Shown here in pieces: positions 26,393-34,749 of a stretch of DNA of 64,000 nucleotides. The notes under the pieces were generated by a model that was not told the DNA's origin, searched no databases, and saw only the letters and a program-made list of their open reading frames with translations. How positions within the stretch are numbered: position 1 is the first letter of the stretch; the number at the start of each line of letters is the position of its first letter. This stretch comes from Mycobacterium malmoense. GTDB lineage: Bacteria > Actinomycetota > Actinomycetes > Mycobacteriales > Mycobacteriaceae. The translations under genes were made by a program, and so were the position numbers. Location: the NCBI RefSeq assembly GCF_019645855.1, contig NZ_CP080999.1:3658001-3722000 (forward strand), given 5' to 3'.

Positions 26393-27221
26393 TCACCGAT
26401 TCGCCGAACTCGTGCAGGGAATCCGGGACGGCGAAATCGGCGAACCAGACATAGAATCGCTCGACGCGCTGGGCGGCCAGGCCGGTGAAGTGCCGGATCA
26501 GCTCGTCGGCGTCGCCGCACACCAGCCCCGACCCCAGGGTGCCGAATCGCCGGGTGCTCACGTCGCGCACGGCGTTCGGATCGCCGCCGGACCGGACGAA
26601 GCCCACCATCTGCTGGACCGACACCCGGGCCGTTCCCGCCGCCGGGGCCAGCTCGGGCAACCTATCGAGGTGATTGGCCGGCAGGTTCCACCAATCCGCG
26701 TAGCTGCGAACGAGTTTCATCATCCGAGGCCCGGTGCCACCCAGGACCAGCGGTATCGGATGGGACCTGCGCGGGGCCTGGGCGGTGTCGCCCGCGGCGT
26801 CGCCCCAGTACTGCCGGATCAGCTCGAGGTGGCGCCCCAGCTGTTCGACCCTGGCGACCGGATCCTGCTGGCCTACGCCGAATCTGGTGAATTCGGCGGG
26901 CCATGATCCCGCACCGAGGCCGAGCTCGAATCTGCCGTTCGACGCGTCGGAGAGGGTGACGGCCTGTTTGGCGAGGACGGCGGGGTGGCGGAAGGCGTCG
27001 CACAGAACCAGATGGCCGATCCGCAGCCGCTCCGTCTTGGCCGCCACCCAGGTGGCGATGCCCATTGCCTCCCAGATGTTTTCATCGGGGAGCCCGGGAG
27101 CCTCGAGGTGATCGATGAACGCCATCCCATCGAAACCACTGGCCTCGGCGTGGCGGGCCCGTTCCGCGATGTCGGCCGCCGATAGCCGCACCTGCGGCAG
27201 GAACAGATACCACTCGACCAT
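26361..27221 (-). CDS. LLM-class F420-dependent oxidoreductase
   Basis: This 286-residue luciferase-like (TIM-barrel) protein has the features of mycobacterial F420-dependent enzymes: GFDGMAFIDHLEAPG near 28-45, LRIGHLVLCDAFRHPAVLAK at about 65-85, and the GRFELGLGAGSW flavin/F420-binding loop near 95-107. The probable role is an F420-linked reduction or oxidation, or a flavin monooxygenation. It is divergent from the acyl-CoA dehydrogenase operon, with operator site e between. The start ATG 27221 has a weak ribosome site. Confidence 0.87.
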   Translation of the reverse strand: MVEWYLFLPQVRLSAADIAERARHAEASGFDGMAFIDHLEAPGLPDENIWEAMGIATWVAAKTERLRIGHLVLCDAFRHPAVLAKQAVTLSDASNGRFELGLGAGSWPAEFTRFGVGQQDPVARVEQLGRHLELIRQYWGDAAGDTAQAPRRSHPIPLVLGGTGPRMMKLVRSYADWWNLPANHLDRLPELAPAAGTARVSVQQMVGFVRSGGDPNAVRDVSTRRFGTLGSGLVCGDADELIRHFTGLAAQRVERFYVWFADFAVPDSLHEFGESVIKSFAGDGLP

Positions 27222-27265
27222 GCGACCACCTGTGCTCGTGCCGATTGCAACAAAGGCGCTAGTTT

Positions 27266-27285
27266 ACTATTTTTATTATGTTAGG
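27266..27285. promoter_or_regulatory. Regulon operator, site e
   Basis: ACTATTTTTATTATGTTAGG keeps CTAT-N10-TTAG. It ends 6 bp before the ATG of the first acyl-CoA dehydrogenase gene and 44 bp from the divergent F420 enzyme start. Its proximity to the ATG suggests it overlaps the transcription start or the ribosome site. Confidence 0.68.
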
Positions 27286-27291
27286 GGTCTT

Positions 27292-28359
27292 ATGGATGTC
27301 GGTCTGAGCTCGGAGCAACTGTCGCTGCGCGACGCCGTGCGCGACATCCTGCGTGCCGAATGTCCGCCCGACGCCGCCCGCCAGGCCCTGACGGACCCGG
27401 AGCGCTGGCGCGCACCGTGGAAGACCATCGTCGATCTCGGCTGGACGGAACTCGCGGCACCCGCCGGCGACTACGGACCCGTCGAGCTGGCGGTGGTTCT
27501 CGAGGAGTGCGGCGCCGCCCTGGCGCCAATCCCGTTGCTCAGCAGCGTCGGTCTGGCCGCCGGCGCTTTGCGCGGTAGCGGCCTCGACGCGGTGCTCGCC
27601 GACATCGCCGGCGGCGCCGTCGCCACCCTGGCGGTCCACTCCCCCGGGTCTCGGCTCCCCGGCGCGCCGGCGACGCTGCGCGACGGACGCCTGCGCGGGC
27701 GGGCCGTCGCGGTCCCCAACGCGTCTCGCGCCGAACTGATCGTCACGCTCGCCACGGCTGGTGACGGCGTCATGGTCGCGGTCGCGCGCTGCGACAGTTC
27801 CAGCGGGGTGACCATAGCGGCGGGCGAGTCGACCGACCCCGCCCAACCGGTGGCCGACGTCGAGATCGACGCCGAGCCGCTGGCCACCGCGCCCGTGGAC
27901 CTCGAATCCGCGCTGACGGCGCCGCTGGTCGCCGCCGCCGCGGACCTGGTCGGCGTGGCGAGCGCCGCCCTGCACCGCTCCGTCGAGCACGCAAAGGCAC
28001 GTCGCCAGTTCGGCACGCCGATCGGCGCCTTCCAGGGGATCAAGCACGCGCTGGCCGACAACTACGTCGGCGTGGAACGCGCCCGCAGCCTCACCTACGC
28101 GGCGGCGGCCCGCCTCGGCGATCTCGGGGCCGCGCCCGCGGATGCCTGGACCGCGGCCGCGCTGGCCAAGGCGGCGGCCGGCGACGCGGCGGCCAATTGC
28201 GCGCGCACCGCGGTCCAGGTGCACGGCGCGCTGGCGCAGACCTGGGAGCACGACATCCACCTCTACGTCCGGCGCGCCTGGCAGGGCGCGGCGATGCTGG
28301 GCGACAGCCGCGCGCTCTACCACGAGGTGGGCCGCCGTTTCGCGGGGGGCGCGCGATGA
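27292..28359 (+). CDS. Acyl-CoA dehydrogenase, subunit type with RQFG motif (pair 1)
   Basis: ATG 27292 gives 355 residues. The N-terminal half is degenerate relative to full ACADs, while the C-terminal half keeps RRQFGTPIGAFQGIKHALAD and the flavin-contact segment QVHGALAQTWEHDIHLYVRR. In mycobacteria such proteins pair with a neighbouring ACAD to form alpha2-beta2 enzymes, for example the ChsE pairs of cholesterol side-chain degradation. The next gene, overlapping by ATGA, is the natural partner. It is the first gene of a five-gene operon. Confidence 0.88.
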   Translation: MDVGLSSEQLSLRDAVRDILRAECPPDAARQALTDPERWRAPWKTIVDLGWTELAAPAGDYGPVELAVVLEECGAALAPIPLLSSVGLAAGALRGSGLDAVLADIAGGAVATLAVHSPGSRLPGAPATLRDGRLRGRAVAVPNASRAELIVTLATAGDGVMVAVARCDSSSGVTIAAGESTDPAQPVADVEIDAEPLATAPVDLESALTAPLVAAAADLVGVASAALHRSVEHAKARRQFGTPIGAFQGIKHALADNYVGVERARSLTYAAAARLGDLGAAPADAWTAAALAKAAAGDAAANCARTAVQVHGALAQTWEHDIHLYVRRAWQGAAMLGDSRALYHEVGRRFAGGAR

Positions 28360-29525
28360 CGGCGGTGGTCGAGGAATTCGGCGCGTGGTTGACCGAGTTC
28401 CTGCCGAACGACTACGACGAGAGGTATCGCGAGTACCGCTGGGACCTGCCGCTGCGGCGCGACTACCAGCGGGCCGCCTTCGAGGCCGGCTGGCTGCAGC
28501 CGACCTGGCCCCGCGAGCACGGCGGCCGATCGCTGGGCCTGCGCGACGCGATGGAGGTCCGGCTCGAGGCGGCGATGCGGTCCGCGCCCAAGCTGCCCAA
28601 CATCGCCGGTCCCAACGTCGCCGCGCCCGGCATCCGTCAGTTCGGCACGCCCGCCCAGATCGACCGGCTGCTGGTTCCCCTGCTGCGCGGCGACGAATGG
28701 TGGGCGCTGGGCATGTCCGAGCCGGAGGCCGGATCCGACTTCGCCGGCCTGCGCACCCGGGCCGAGCGCTGTGGGGACGTGTTCCGGGTCAACGGCCACA
28801 AGATCTGGACCACCCAGGCCCACGAGTCGCGGTGGTGCACCCTGTATGCCCGCACCGATCCGGCGGCGCCGAAACACCGCGGCATTTCCTGCCTGATCCT
28901 CGACCTGCACGCCCCGGGGGTGAGGGTCGAGCCCATCCGGATGGCCTCGATCTCGGACGAGACGTTCTGCGAGGTCTTCCTCGACGACGTCGAGGTGCCG
29001 GTGGAAAACCTGTTGGGGCCGCTGCATGGCGGATGGAACGTCGCGCTGTCGTCACTGCACCACGAACGCCAGATGATCTGGATCATGAACTGGGTCGAGA
29101 TCAAGCGCGGCCTCGCCTTTACCCGCGAGCGTGCGTGTTTGTACGCCGACACGCCGAGCGGCGGCGTACAAACACGCACGCTCGCGCCGCCGGGAGGCGA
29201 GGCGCTCGGAGGCGAGGACCTTTGCACCGAGCTGGGGTCGCTGCTCGCCGACGCCGAAGCGTTGCGGGCCACCGGATACCGCGCCCTGGGCAACGAACTG
29301 GCCGGACGGCCCAGCCCGGAGGCCGACATCCTGAAGCTGCTCGGATCGGTTACTTTGCAACGGGTTTGGGAGCTTGCCGCGGCCGCCGAGGGACCGGTTT
29401 CGACGAGCGACCCGGATCTGCTCTTCGAGCGCCAGGACGCGCTTGCCGCGACCATCTACGGCGGGACATCGGAAGTCCAGCGCAACATCATCGCCGAGCG
29501 GCTGCTCGGGCTGCCGAAGGGATGA
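28356..29525 (+). CDS. Acyl-CoA dehydrogenase, subunit type with EPEAG motif (pair 1), with palindrome insertion
   Basis: ATG 28356 overlaps the previous stop (ATGA) and gives 389 residues. The N-terminal and middle domains are intact, with WWALGMSEPEAGSDFAGLRT, the substrate/FAD region typical of the larger ACAD partner. The C-terminal domain ends AATIYGGTSEVQRNIIAERLLGLPKG. At about residues 257-278 the reading frame runs through a perfect inverted repeat (29124-29186). It adds roughly 20 residues (RERACLYADTPSGG and following), which interrupt a helix that is continuous in relatives. The frame is preserved, so the gene is probably still expressed. Confidence 0.88.
   Translation: MTAVVEEFGAWLTEFLPNDYDERYREYRWDLPLRRDYQRAAFEAGWLQPTWPREHGGRSLGLRDAMEVRLEAAMRSAPKLPNIAGPNVAAPGIRQFGTPAQIDRLLVPLLRGDEWWALGMSEPEAGSDFAGLRTRAERCGDVFRVNGHKIWTTQAHESRWCTLYARTDPAAPKHRGISCLILDLHAPGVRVEPIRMASISDETFCEVFLDDVEVPVENLLGPLHGGWNVALSSLHHERQMIWIMNWVEIKRGLAFTRERACLYADTPSGGVQTRTLAPPGGEALGGEDLCTELGSLLADAEALRATGYRALGNELAGRPSPEADILKLLGSVTLQRVWELAAAAEGPVSTSDPDLLFERQDALAATIYGGTSEVQRNIIAERLLGLPKG
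29124..29186. repeat. Perfect 25-bp-arm palindromic element inside an ACAD gene
   Basis: The left arm (29124-29148) and right arm (29162-29186) are exact reverse complements, separated by 13 nt. The arm begins CGCGAGCGTGCG and ends TACGCCG. The 63-bp element is in frame (21 codons, no stop). It resembles small mobile palindromic elements that insert in coding sequence. From memory, related GCGAGCGTGCGT-type palindromes recur in mycobacterial genomes, which needs a database search to confirm. Confidence 0.85.
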
Positions 29526-30679
29526 CGACGATGGATTACGACCTCGGCGAGGACGCCGGACGACTGCGAAATCACCTGCGGGAGATGATATCCCATCACA
29601 TCCCCGCCGACTTCCTCGGCGCCTGCACGGAGGATCCGCAAGACCTGGCCACCACCGAGACGTTCTGCAAGCTGCTGGCCTCCGAGGGGCTGCTGGCGCT
29701 GGCGTGGCCGAAAGAGCATGGCGGCGGCGGTGGTTCGATCTGGCAGCAGACGGTGCTGCGCGAGGAAATGTGGGCCCAGCACGAGCCGCGCGGTCCGCAG
29801 TACATGGGAATCAACTGGGTCGGCCCGGCGCTGATGCGTTACGGCACGGCCGAACAGAAGGCCAAGCACCTGTCGGCCATCGCGTCCGGAGACGTGATCT
29901 GGTGCCAAGGCTTTTCCGAGCCGGAGGCCGGAACCGACCTCGTCTCGTTGCGCACCCGCGCCGTGCCCGGCGGGGACGGGTGGCGCATTACCGGCCAGAA
30001 GGTGTGGACGTCGTACGCCCAGATGGCGTCCTGGTGCGTGCTGGCGGCCTGCACCGATTCCGACGCGCCAAAGGCCAAGCGGCTCACGCTCTTTCTGCTT
30101 CCGATGGACCGGCCCGGTCTCACCGTCCGGCCGATCCCGTCGATGCTCGGACCGCATCACCTCAACGAGATGTTCCTGGACGACGTGCCGGCCTACCCCG
30201 GCGACGTCCTCGGCGAGCCCGGCGACGGCTGGCGGGTGATGCGCGAGGCGCTGGCCTTCGAGCGGGTCGGCATCGCGCGCTACGCGCGCTGTGAATCGCT
30301 GCTGGACCGGGTGCGCGCCGGGCTGGGCGACGACTGGGACCTGCTTCCCGAGAGCATTCGGGCCCGCTGGGTGCGGGCGCTCATCGACCTGCGGGTGGCC
30401 AGGCTGCTGGCCTATCGGGCCATCTCGCTGCAGGACGACCCGTCGGCGGGCGCGGCCGCCAGCGCCGCCCGCATCGCCACCACCACCTGCGATCAGCAGG
30501 TCGCCGAGCTGCTTTTCGACGTGCTGGGTCCGGCCGCGCTGGACAGCGGCGCGTCGGCGCCACTGCATGGGGCGATCGAGGACCATTGGCGCTACGCGCA
30601 GGCGGCCACCGTCGCGTCGGGCACCATCGAGGTGCAGCGAATGTTGGTGGCGCGGGACGTCCTGGGGGAACACCGGTGA
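29522..30679 (+). CDS. Acyl-CoA dehydrogenase, subunit type with EPEAG motif (pair 2)
   Basis: ATG 29522 overlaps the preceding stop (ATGA) and gives 385 residues. The protein has WPKEHGGGGGSIWQQTVLREE, GFSEPEAGTDLVSLRTRA and the conserved ending ATVASGTIEVQRMLVARDVLG. It has the full ACAD fold of the larger partner type. The following gene, which begins within its stop (GTGA), encodes a shorter ACAD-like chain that is probably its partner. Role: alpha-beta dehydrogenation of an acyl-CoA. The substrate is not predictable from sequence. Confidence 0.88.
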   Translation: MTTMDYDLGEDAGRLRNHLREMISHHIPADFLGACTEDPQDLATTETFCKLLASEGLLALAWPKEHGGGGGSIWQQTVLREEMWAQHEPRGPQYMGINWVGPALMRYGTAEQKAKHLSAIASGDVIWCQGFSEPEAGTDLVSLRTRAVPGGDGWRITGQKVWTSYAQMASWCVLAACTDSDAPKAKRLTLFLLPMDRPGLTVRPIPSMLGPHHLNEMFLDDVPAYPGDVLGEPGDGWRVMREALAFERVGIARYARCESLLDRVRAGLGDDWDLLPESIRARWVRALIDLRVARLLAYRAISLQDDPSAGAAASAARIATTTCDQQVAELLFDVLGPAALDSGASAPLHGAIEDHWRYAQAATVASGTIEVQRMLVARDVLGEHR

Positions 30680-31611
30680 AAACCGAACTGCCACAAGATA
30701 TCAGCGACTTCGCCGCCGTCGCCGCCAAGCGGCTCGCCCGCCTGGGCGGGCCACAAGCGGCGCTGCGCGCCGAGAGCGACGACGGCATTCGGGACGCGGC
30801 GCGCGCGGCCCTGCGCGACGTCGGGACGTTCGAGCTCGACGTGCGCTCGGCGGCCGACGATCTGCTGGCCGCGGCGGTGCTGTGCCAGGCCGCCGGCGCG
30901 AACGCCCTGCCCTATCCCCTCGTCGAGGAGCTACTGGCGCTCGACGGCGCCCGGCTCGCCCTGGTCAACCCCGAGGCTCCGCGCATCGACCACGGCGACC
31001 TGCCCGGGGGCTGGATCGCCGCCGACCTGGACGGCACCCGATACCTCGTGCGGCCCGGGGCGCGGACCGGTGCCAAGCTGGGACCGTTCCTGGTGCCGGT
31101 CACTCTGAGCGCACCCGATGGGACCGTCCCCGCCGCCGACGTCAACCTCCATCTCGTGCTGGGATCATGGCGGATTCTGGGCGCGGTGCAGCGGTCCCTG
31201 AAGATCGTCACCGAACACGTGCGCGCCCGGATTCAGTTCGGCAAGCCACTGGCGGACTTCCAGGCCGTCAGGTTCGCCGTCGCGGACGCCGCCGTCGCGG
31301 TGCGCGGACTTCACGAACTCGCGAAATACACCATCTGCCGACCGGAATCGCTGCCGGCACAAGTGCATTCGGCCGACGCGCTCGTTCTCAGGTGCAAGGC
31401 CGCCGATACCGCGCGGCAGGTGCTACGCACGTCACATCAGCTGCTCGGCGCCCTGGGTTTCTGCGACGAGTCCGACATCAGCGTGCTCGACCGGCATACC
31501 CAACCGCTGATCCGGTTGCCGCTGGGCACCGAGGCGCTCGCCCTGCGGCTGATACCCGACGTCCGCGACGGCCACCTGGAGACGCTATTCAGCGGGCCGG
31601 TATCGGCATGA
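30676..31611 (+). CDS. Acyl-CoA dehydrogenase-like short subunit (pair 2)
   Basis: GTG 30676 overlaps the preceding stop (GTGA), giving 311 residues, shorter than a standard ACAD (about 380). The C-terminal FAD region is recognisable: VRARIQFGKPLADFQAVRFAVADA, then TSHQLLGALGFCDESDISVLDRH. The N-terminal half is divergent and the usual middle beta domain is reduced. It probably serves as the flavin-contributing subunit of a heteromeric enzyme with the previous gene product. The following CoA ligase overlaps by ATGA. Confidence 0.82.
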   Translation: MKTELPQDISDFAAVAAKRLARLGGPQAALRAESDDGIRDAARAALRDVGTFELDVRSAADDLLAAAVLCQAAGANALPYPLVEELLALDGARLALVNPEAPRIDHGDLPGGWIAADLDGTRYLVRPGARTGAKLGPFLVPVTLSAPDGTVPAADVNLHLVLGSWRILGAVQRSLKIVTEHVRARIQFGKPLADFQAVRFAVADAAVAVRGLHELAKYTICRPESLPAQVHSADALVLRCKAADTARQVLRTSHQLLGALGFCDESDISVLDRHTQPLIRLPLGTEALALRLIPDVRDGHLETLFSGPVSA

Positions 31612-33098
31612 GCACCCAGCCCCTCGAATCGGGGACGGCCAACCCCTTAGCGGACGGCATCCCGTTCGGGACCAAGCTTCAAGAGCTCGCCGAGCAACGC
31701 CGCGACGAGGCGGCCGTGACCAATGTCGCGCTCGACGGCACCGCGAGCTCGCTGACCTTCGGGGAGCTCGACGCCCGCGCCAACCAGTGGGGGCGGGCGC
31801 TAGCGGCCGGCGGTGCCGAAACGGGCTCCCTTGTCGCACTGGCTATCCCGAATTCGCAGCACCTGGTGCTGGCCGCGCTCGGGTGCTGGAAGATCGGCGC
31901 GGTTCCCGTTCCCATGCACTGGGACCTGCCCGAATGGGAACGAAACCGGGTGCGCGCGGTGATCGACCCCGCCGTCGTCGTCGACGACAAGAGCCGCTGG
32001 GAGCTGGATGCGCGCGCGGCCGGCGAGTCCGAAAGTCCGCTGCCCGCGGCCGTTTCGCCCACCGCAAACGGAATCTGCAGCAGCGGTTCGACCGGCGTGC
32101 CCAAGGTGATCCTCAACCTGGCGCCGTCGCTGTGGACACCCCAGCACGGCGAACCGTTTTTGTCGGCCTGGACACCGGTGGCTCAGCCGCAGACGATCAT
32201 GGTGCCCGCGCCGATGTATCACACCAACGGTTTCGCTACCTTTCTCTTCCTGCTGGCCGGTGACCATCTGGTGATTCTCGAAAAGTTCGATGCGGCACTG
32301 GTTTTGGATGTGATCGAACGCTTTCGGATCACCAACTTCACGGCCACGCCGACGATGCTGGCGCGCATCGCGGCCCTGCCCGACATCCGGCGGCGCGACC
32401 TATCCAGCGTCGTCTTCATCCTGCAGGGCGCCGCCGTGATGCCGCCATCGCTGATGCATGCCTGGTTCGAGCTGCTGAGCCCCGAGCAGGTCGTAACGGC
32501 GTACGGCATGACCGAGAACCTGGGACTCACCGCGTTGCGCGGCGACGAGTGGCTCGCGCATCCGGGCAGCGTCGGCCGCGGCTTCCGCGACACCGAGATC
32601 CGGATCCTGGACGCCAACGGCAAGCCGCTGGGCCCCGGCGAACACGGCGATGTCTACCTGCGCGCGCCGATGAGCGCGGGATACCGCTATCTGGGCGGGG
32701 CGCCGCCGCTGCCGTCGACCGAGGACGGGTTTCGTTCCGCCGGCGACATCGGCTACCTGGACTCCGACGGCTACCTCTATATCGTCGACCGCCGCGTCGA
32801 CATGATCATCAGTGGGGGCGCCAATGTCTTTCCGGCAGAGGTGGAGTCCGCGCTCGCCGGACATCCCGGCATCGCCGACGTCGTGGTCATCGGACTCGCC
32901 GACGAGCGGTGGGGACGGCGGGTGCACGCGGTGGTGCAACCCACGGCGCCGCTGACCGAGCACCAGGTGATCGAGTACGCCAGGAGCCGGCTGGCCCCCT
33001 ACAAGGTCCCCAAGACCGTCGAGTTCGTCGACGCGATTCCCCGCACGGCGGCCACGAAGGTGAATCGGTCGGCAATGATCGCCGCGCGGGGTGGGTGA
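31608..33098 (+). CDS. Acyl-CoA synthetase / AMP-dependent ligase
   Basis: ATG 31608 overlaps the ACAD stop (ATGA). The 496-residue protein has the P-loop as SSGSTGVPKVIL (about 150-161), A5 as TAYGMTENLGLT, A7 as GFRSAGDIGYLD, the hinge DRRVDMIISGGANV, and a terminal Lys in RTAATKVNRSAM. It lacks any transmembrane or carrier domain. It would convert a carboxylic acid intermediate into a CoA ester for the four ACADs encoded ahead of it. It is the last gene of the operon, 29 bp before a convergent toxin remnant. Confidence 0.9.
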   Translation: MSTQPLESGTANPLADGIPFGTKLQELAEQRRDEAAVTNVALDGTASSLTFGELDARANQWGRALAAGGAETGSLVALAIPNSQHLVLAALGCWKIGAVPVPMHWDLPEWERNRVRAVIDPAVVVDDKSRWELDARAAGESESPLPAAVSPTANGICSSGSTGVPKVILNLAPSLWTPQHGEPFLSAWTPVAQPQTIMVPAPMYHTNGFATFLFLLAGDHLVILEKFDAALVLDVIERFRITNFTATPTMLARIAALPDIRRRDLSSVVFILQGAAVMPPSLMHAWFELLSPEQVVTAYGMTENLGLTALRGDEWLAHPGSVGRGFRDTEIRILDANGKPLGPGEHGDVYLRAPMSAGYRYLGGAPPLPSTEDGFRSAGDIGYLDSDGYLYIVDRRVDMIISGGANVFPAEVESALAGHPGIADVVVIGLADERWGRRVHAVVQPTAPLTEHQVIEYARSRLAPYKVPKTVEFVDAIPRTAATKVNRSAMIAARGG

Positions 33099-33127
33099 GA
33101 TGCCCTCCAATACCCGGCCTGACGAAA

Positions 33128-33445
33128 TCAGATCAGCGCCAGGTTTCGCGCGCTCGCGTGGCAGACAGCGTTAAGCGGGATCGACTGATCGAGAGTCGCG
33201 AATCGGCCGCCATTGGCGGTTGTGAGGGCGAGTAGATACGCGTCGGTCACCTGACGATGCCCGTGCAACCGCGAGTAGTCGATGAGCTCGTCGTCGAGCA
33301 GGCTGACCGAACATGACCAGTACTCGTGACGTTCGGTCACCGCGGCGCGCGCCAACTTGCCGATCGCCTGTGCAGGTGGCACCGGGCTGGGATATCGAGG
33401 CCGGCCAATGACTCGAACGAAGCCGTTTTGCGTCATCGCACGCAT
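33128..33445 (-). pseudogene. VapC-type PIN toxin, N-terminally truncated
   Basis: The 105-residue reading frame matches the last three quarters of a PIN-domain ribonuclease: TQNGFVRVIG, GHRQVTDAYLLALTTANGG and RFATLDQSIP. The acidic residues of the last two motifs are present. The first 40-45 residues, with the LLDVNVL strand and the first catalytic Asp, are missing upstream, and no antitoxin gene is adjacent. It is most likely a dead remnant. Confidence 0.7.
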
Positions 33446-33698
33446 GCATCAAAGGTCAAGTTGCTTTGTCGTTTTTGACATAGTCACTAACGAAACAGCT
33501 TGGTGGAAGCCACCATTGGGCGATGGGGTATCGTTTGAAGCACGTGAGGCACCCCACATCGGTAGGGCGAATGTACAGGCCGAGACGCCGACGGCCGCCT
33601 AAAATCCCGACTGCCGCCTGTATGGCGTCAGGCCCGTATAGACATACCAACACAGGGGCCTCGGCGCGAACTTTTCGCGCTTCATGCGAATATGCCAT

Positions 33699-34223
33699 TC
33701 ACCCTCCGGTTCGGTCGTGCCAGCGCTCCCCGAGTGCCTTAGCCGCTGTGGATACCTTCACCACCAGACGGCGTTCGCGGTTCCTGACGGGGACGAAGTG
33801 GTAATGCTCATAAAATGACTGCGCCTCGTCGTCTATCGCATCAACGACGACAAGTCGTCCTCCGCCGATCTCCGACGCGGCCACGGCTTTCCCGAGTGCG
33901 TCCAGCAGAAGCTGCTCGCCGTACCCCTGGCCATGGAGCGCTGCGTCGATCGCCATTCGGGCAATCAAATATCCGGGTATGCAGGAATTGCCCCCAGCCA
34001 TCGACCCCGACATACCGTCAGCTGTCCGGACGACCTCGGTGGGGCAGATGGCGAAATAAGCGCAGACCTTCGGCTCCCCAATCGGGGTCCACACGTACAC
34101 ATGCGCTACTCCACCGGTGTCCGCGCGGCGGGCGTGCTTGACCAGCCAGATACTCAGCGACTCCTTACCGCAGTCGAATCCTTCCAGAACGTGGCCATCA
34201 TCCAGCCGCGCCGACTCGAACAA
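33699..34223 (-). CDS. GNAT-family toxin (TacT-like acetyltransferase)
   Basis: The 174-residue protein has the pattern of TA-associated GNAT toxins that acetylate charged tRNA: FDCGKESLSIWLVKHARRAD near the N-terminus, the acetyl-CoA loop MAIDAALHGQGYGEQLLLDA, and the catalytic-Tyr segment QSFYEHYHFVPV. The start codon appears to be TTG 34223, four bases after the antitoxin stop. The module order (RHH antitoxin then GNAT toxin) is the classic TacA-TacT arrangement. Specific tRNA targets cannot be read from sequence. Confidence 0.88.
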   Translation of the reverse strand: MFESARLDDGHVLEGFDCGKESLSIWLVKHARRADTGGVAHVYVWTPIGEPKVCAYFAICPTEVVRTADGMSGSMAGGNSCIPGYLIARMAIDAALHGQGYGEQLLLDALGKAVAASEIGGGRLVVVDAIDDEAQSFYEHYHFVPVRNRERRLVVKVSTAAKALGERWHDRTGG

Positions 34224-34227
34224 CGCC

Positions 34228-34497
34228 TCAGCGCCTCTTGAACACCGCAGGCTTGCGTGCGGCTGCCGCCAGTCGCGGCGCGGCGTCGGCGACGTCCAGC
34301 GAGGACATCAGCTTGTCGAACTGTTCGGGCTCCATCACCGTAACCAGCTCCTGACGCAGGATGTCCTCAGCGCGTTGCATCGCAGCTTTCCGCACGAACT
34401 CCGAGGTCTGCTCACGCACGACATTGGCGGCTCGCTGGATGCGTTCCAGGGTCGCTTCCTCAGCGCGAAGCTCGATGCGTTTCGTTTTGACTGCCAC
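34228..34497 (-). CDS. DUF1778 / ribbon-helix-helix antitoxin (TacA-like)
   Basis: GTG 34497 has an AGGAGG site 8 nt upstream, which decides it over an earlier codon. The 89-residue product has a ribbon-helix-helix N-terminus (TKRIELRAEEATLERIQRAA) and a C-terminal toxin-binding tail rich in Ala, Lys and Arg (AAARKPAVFKRR). It precedes the GNAT toxin. An inverted repeat at 34524-34544 lies just upstream and may be its own operator. Confidence 0.88.
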   Translation of the reverse strand: MAVKTKRIELRAEEATLERIQRAANVVREQTSEFVRKAAMQRAEDILRQELVTVMEPEQFDKLMSSLDVADAAPRLAAAARKPAVFKRR

Positions 34498-34523
34498 GAT
34501 GGAACCTCCTCTACCCAAACTAG

Positions 34524-34544
34524 TGTACGGCGAACGTCCGTACA
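34524..34544. promoter_or_regulatory. Inverted repeat upstream of the GNAT/RHH TA module
   Basis: TGTACGG and CCGTACA form 7-bp perfect arms around a 7-nt spacer, 27 bp upstream of the antitoxin GTG. Position and symmetry suit an operator for the ribbon-helix-helix antitoxin. Confidence 0.6.
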
Positions 34545-34749
34545 TTTTCTAGGGATCGGCTACATCCATACCGGTCGGCGCTTTCGGGAGAACCTTTCCC
34601 GATTGAGACCAGAGCATGTGGGGGTTTCCCGACTTGTCACTAACCCGCCACCGACCCACCACCCTTCTAGCTTCGCGGAGATGCCACAGCCCGCGGTAAC
34701 CTCATTCTCAAAGCGCACGCACCGCGCAACGGAAGGGGACAAAGCGCTC

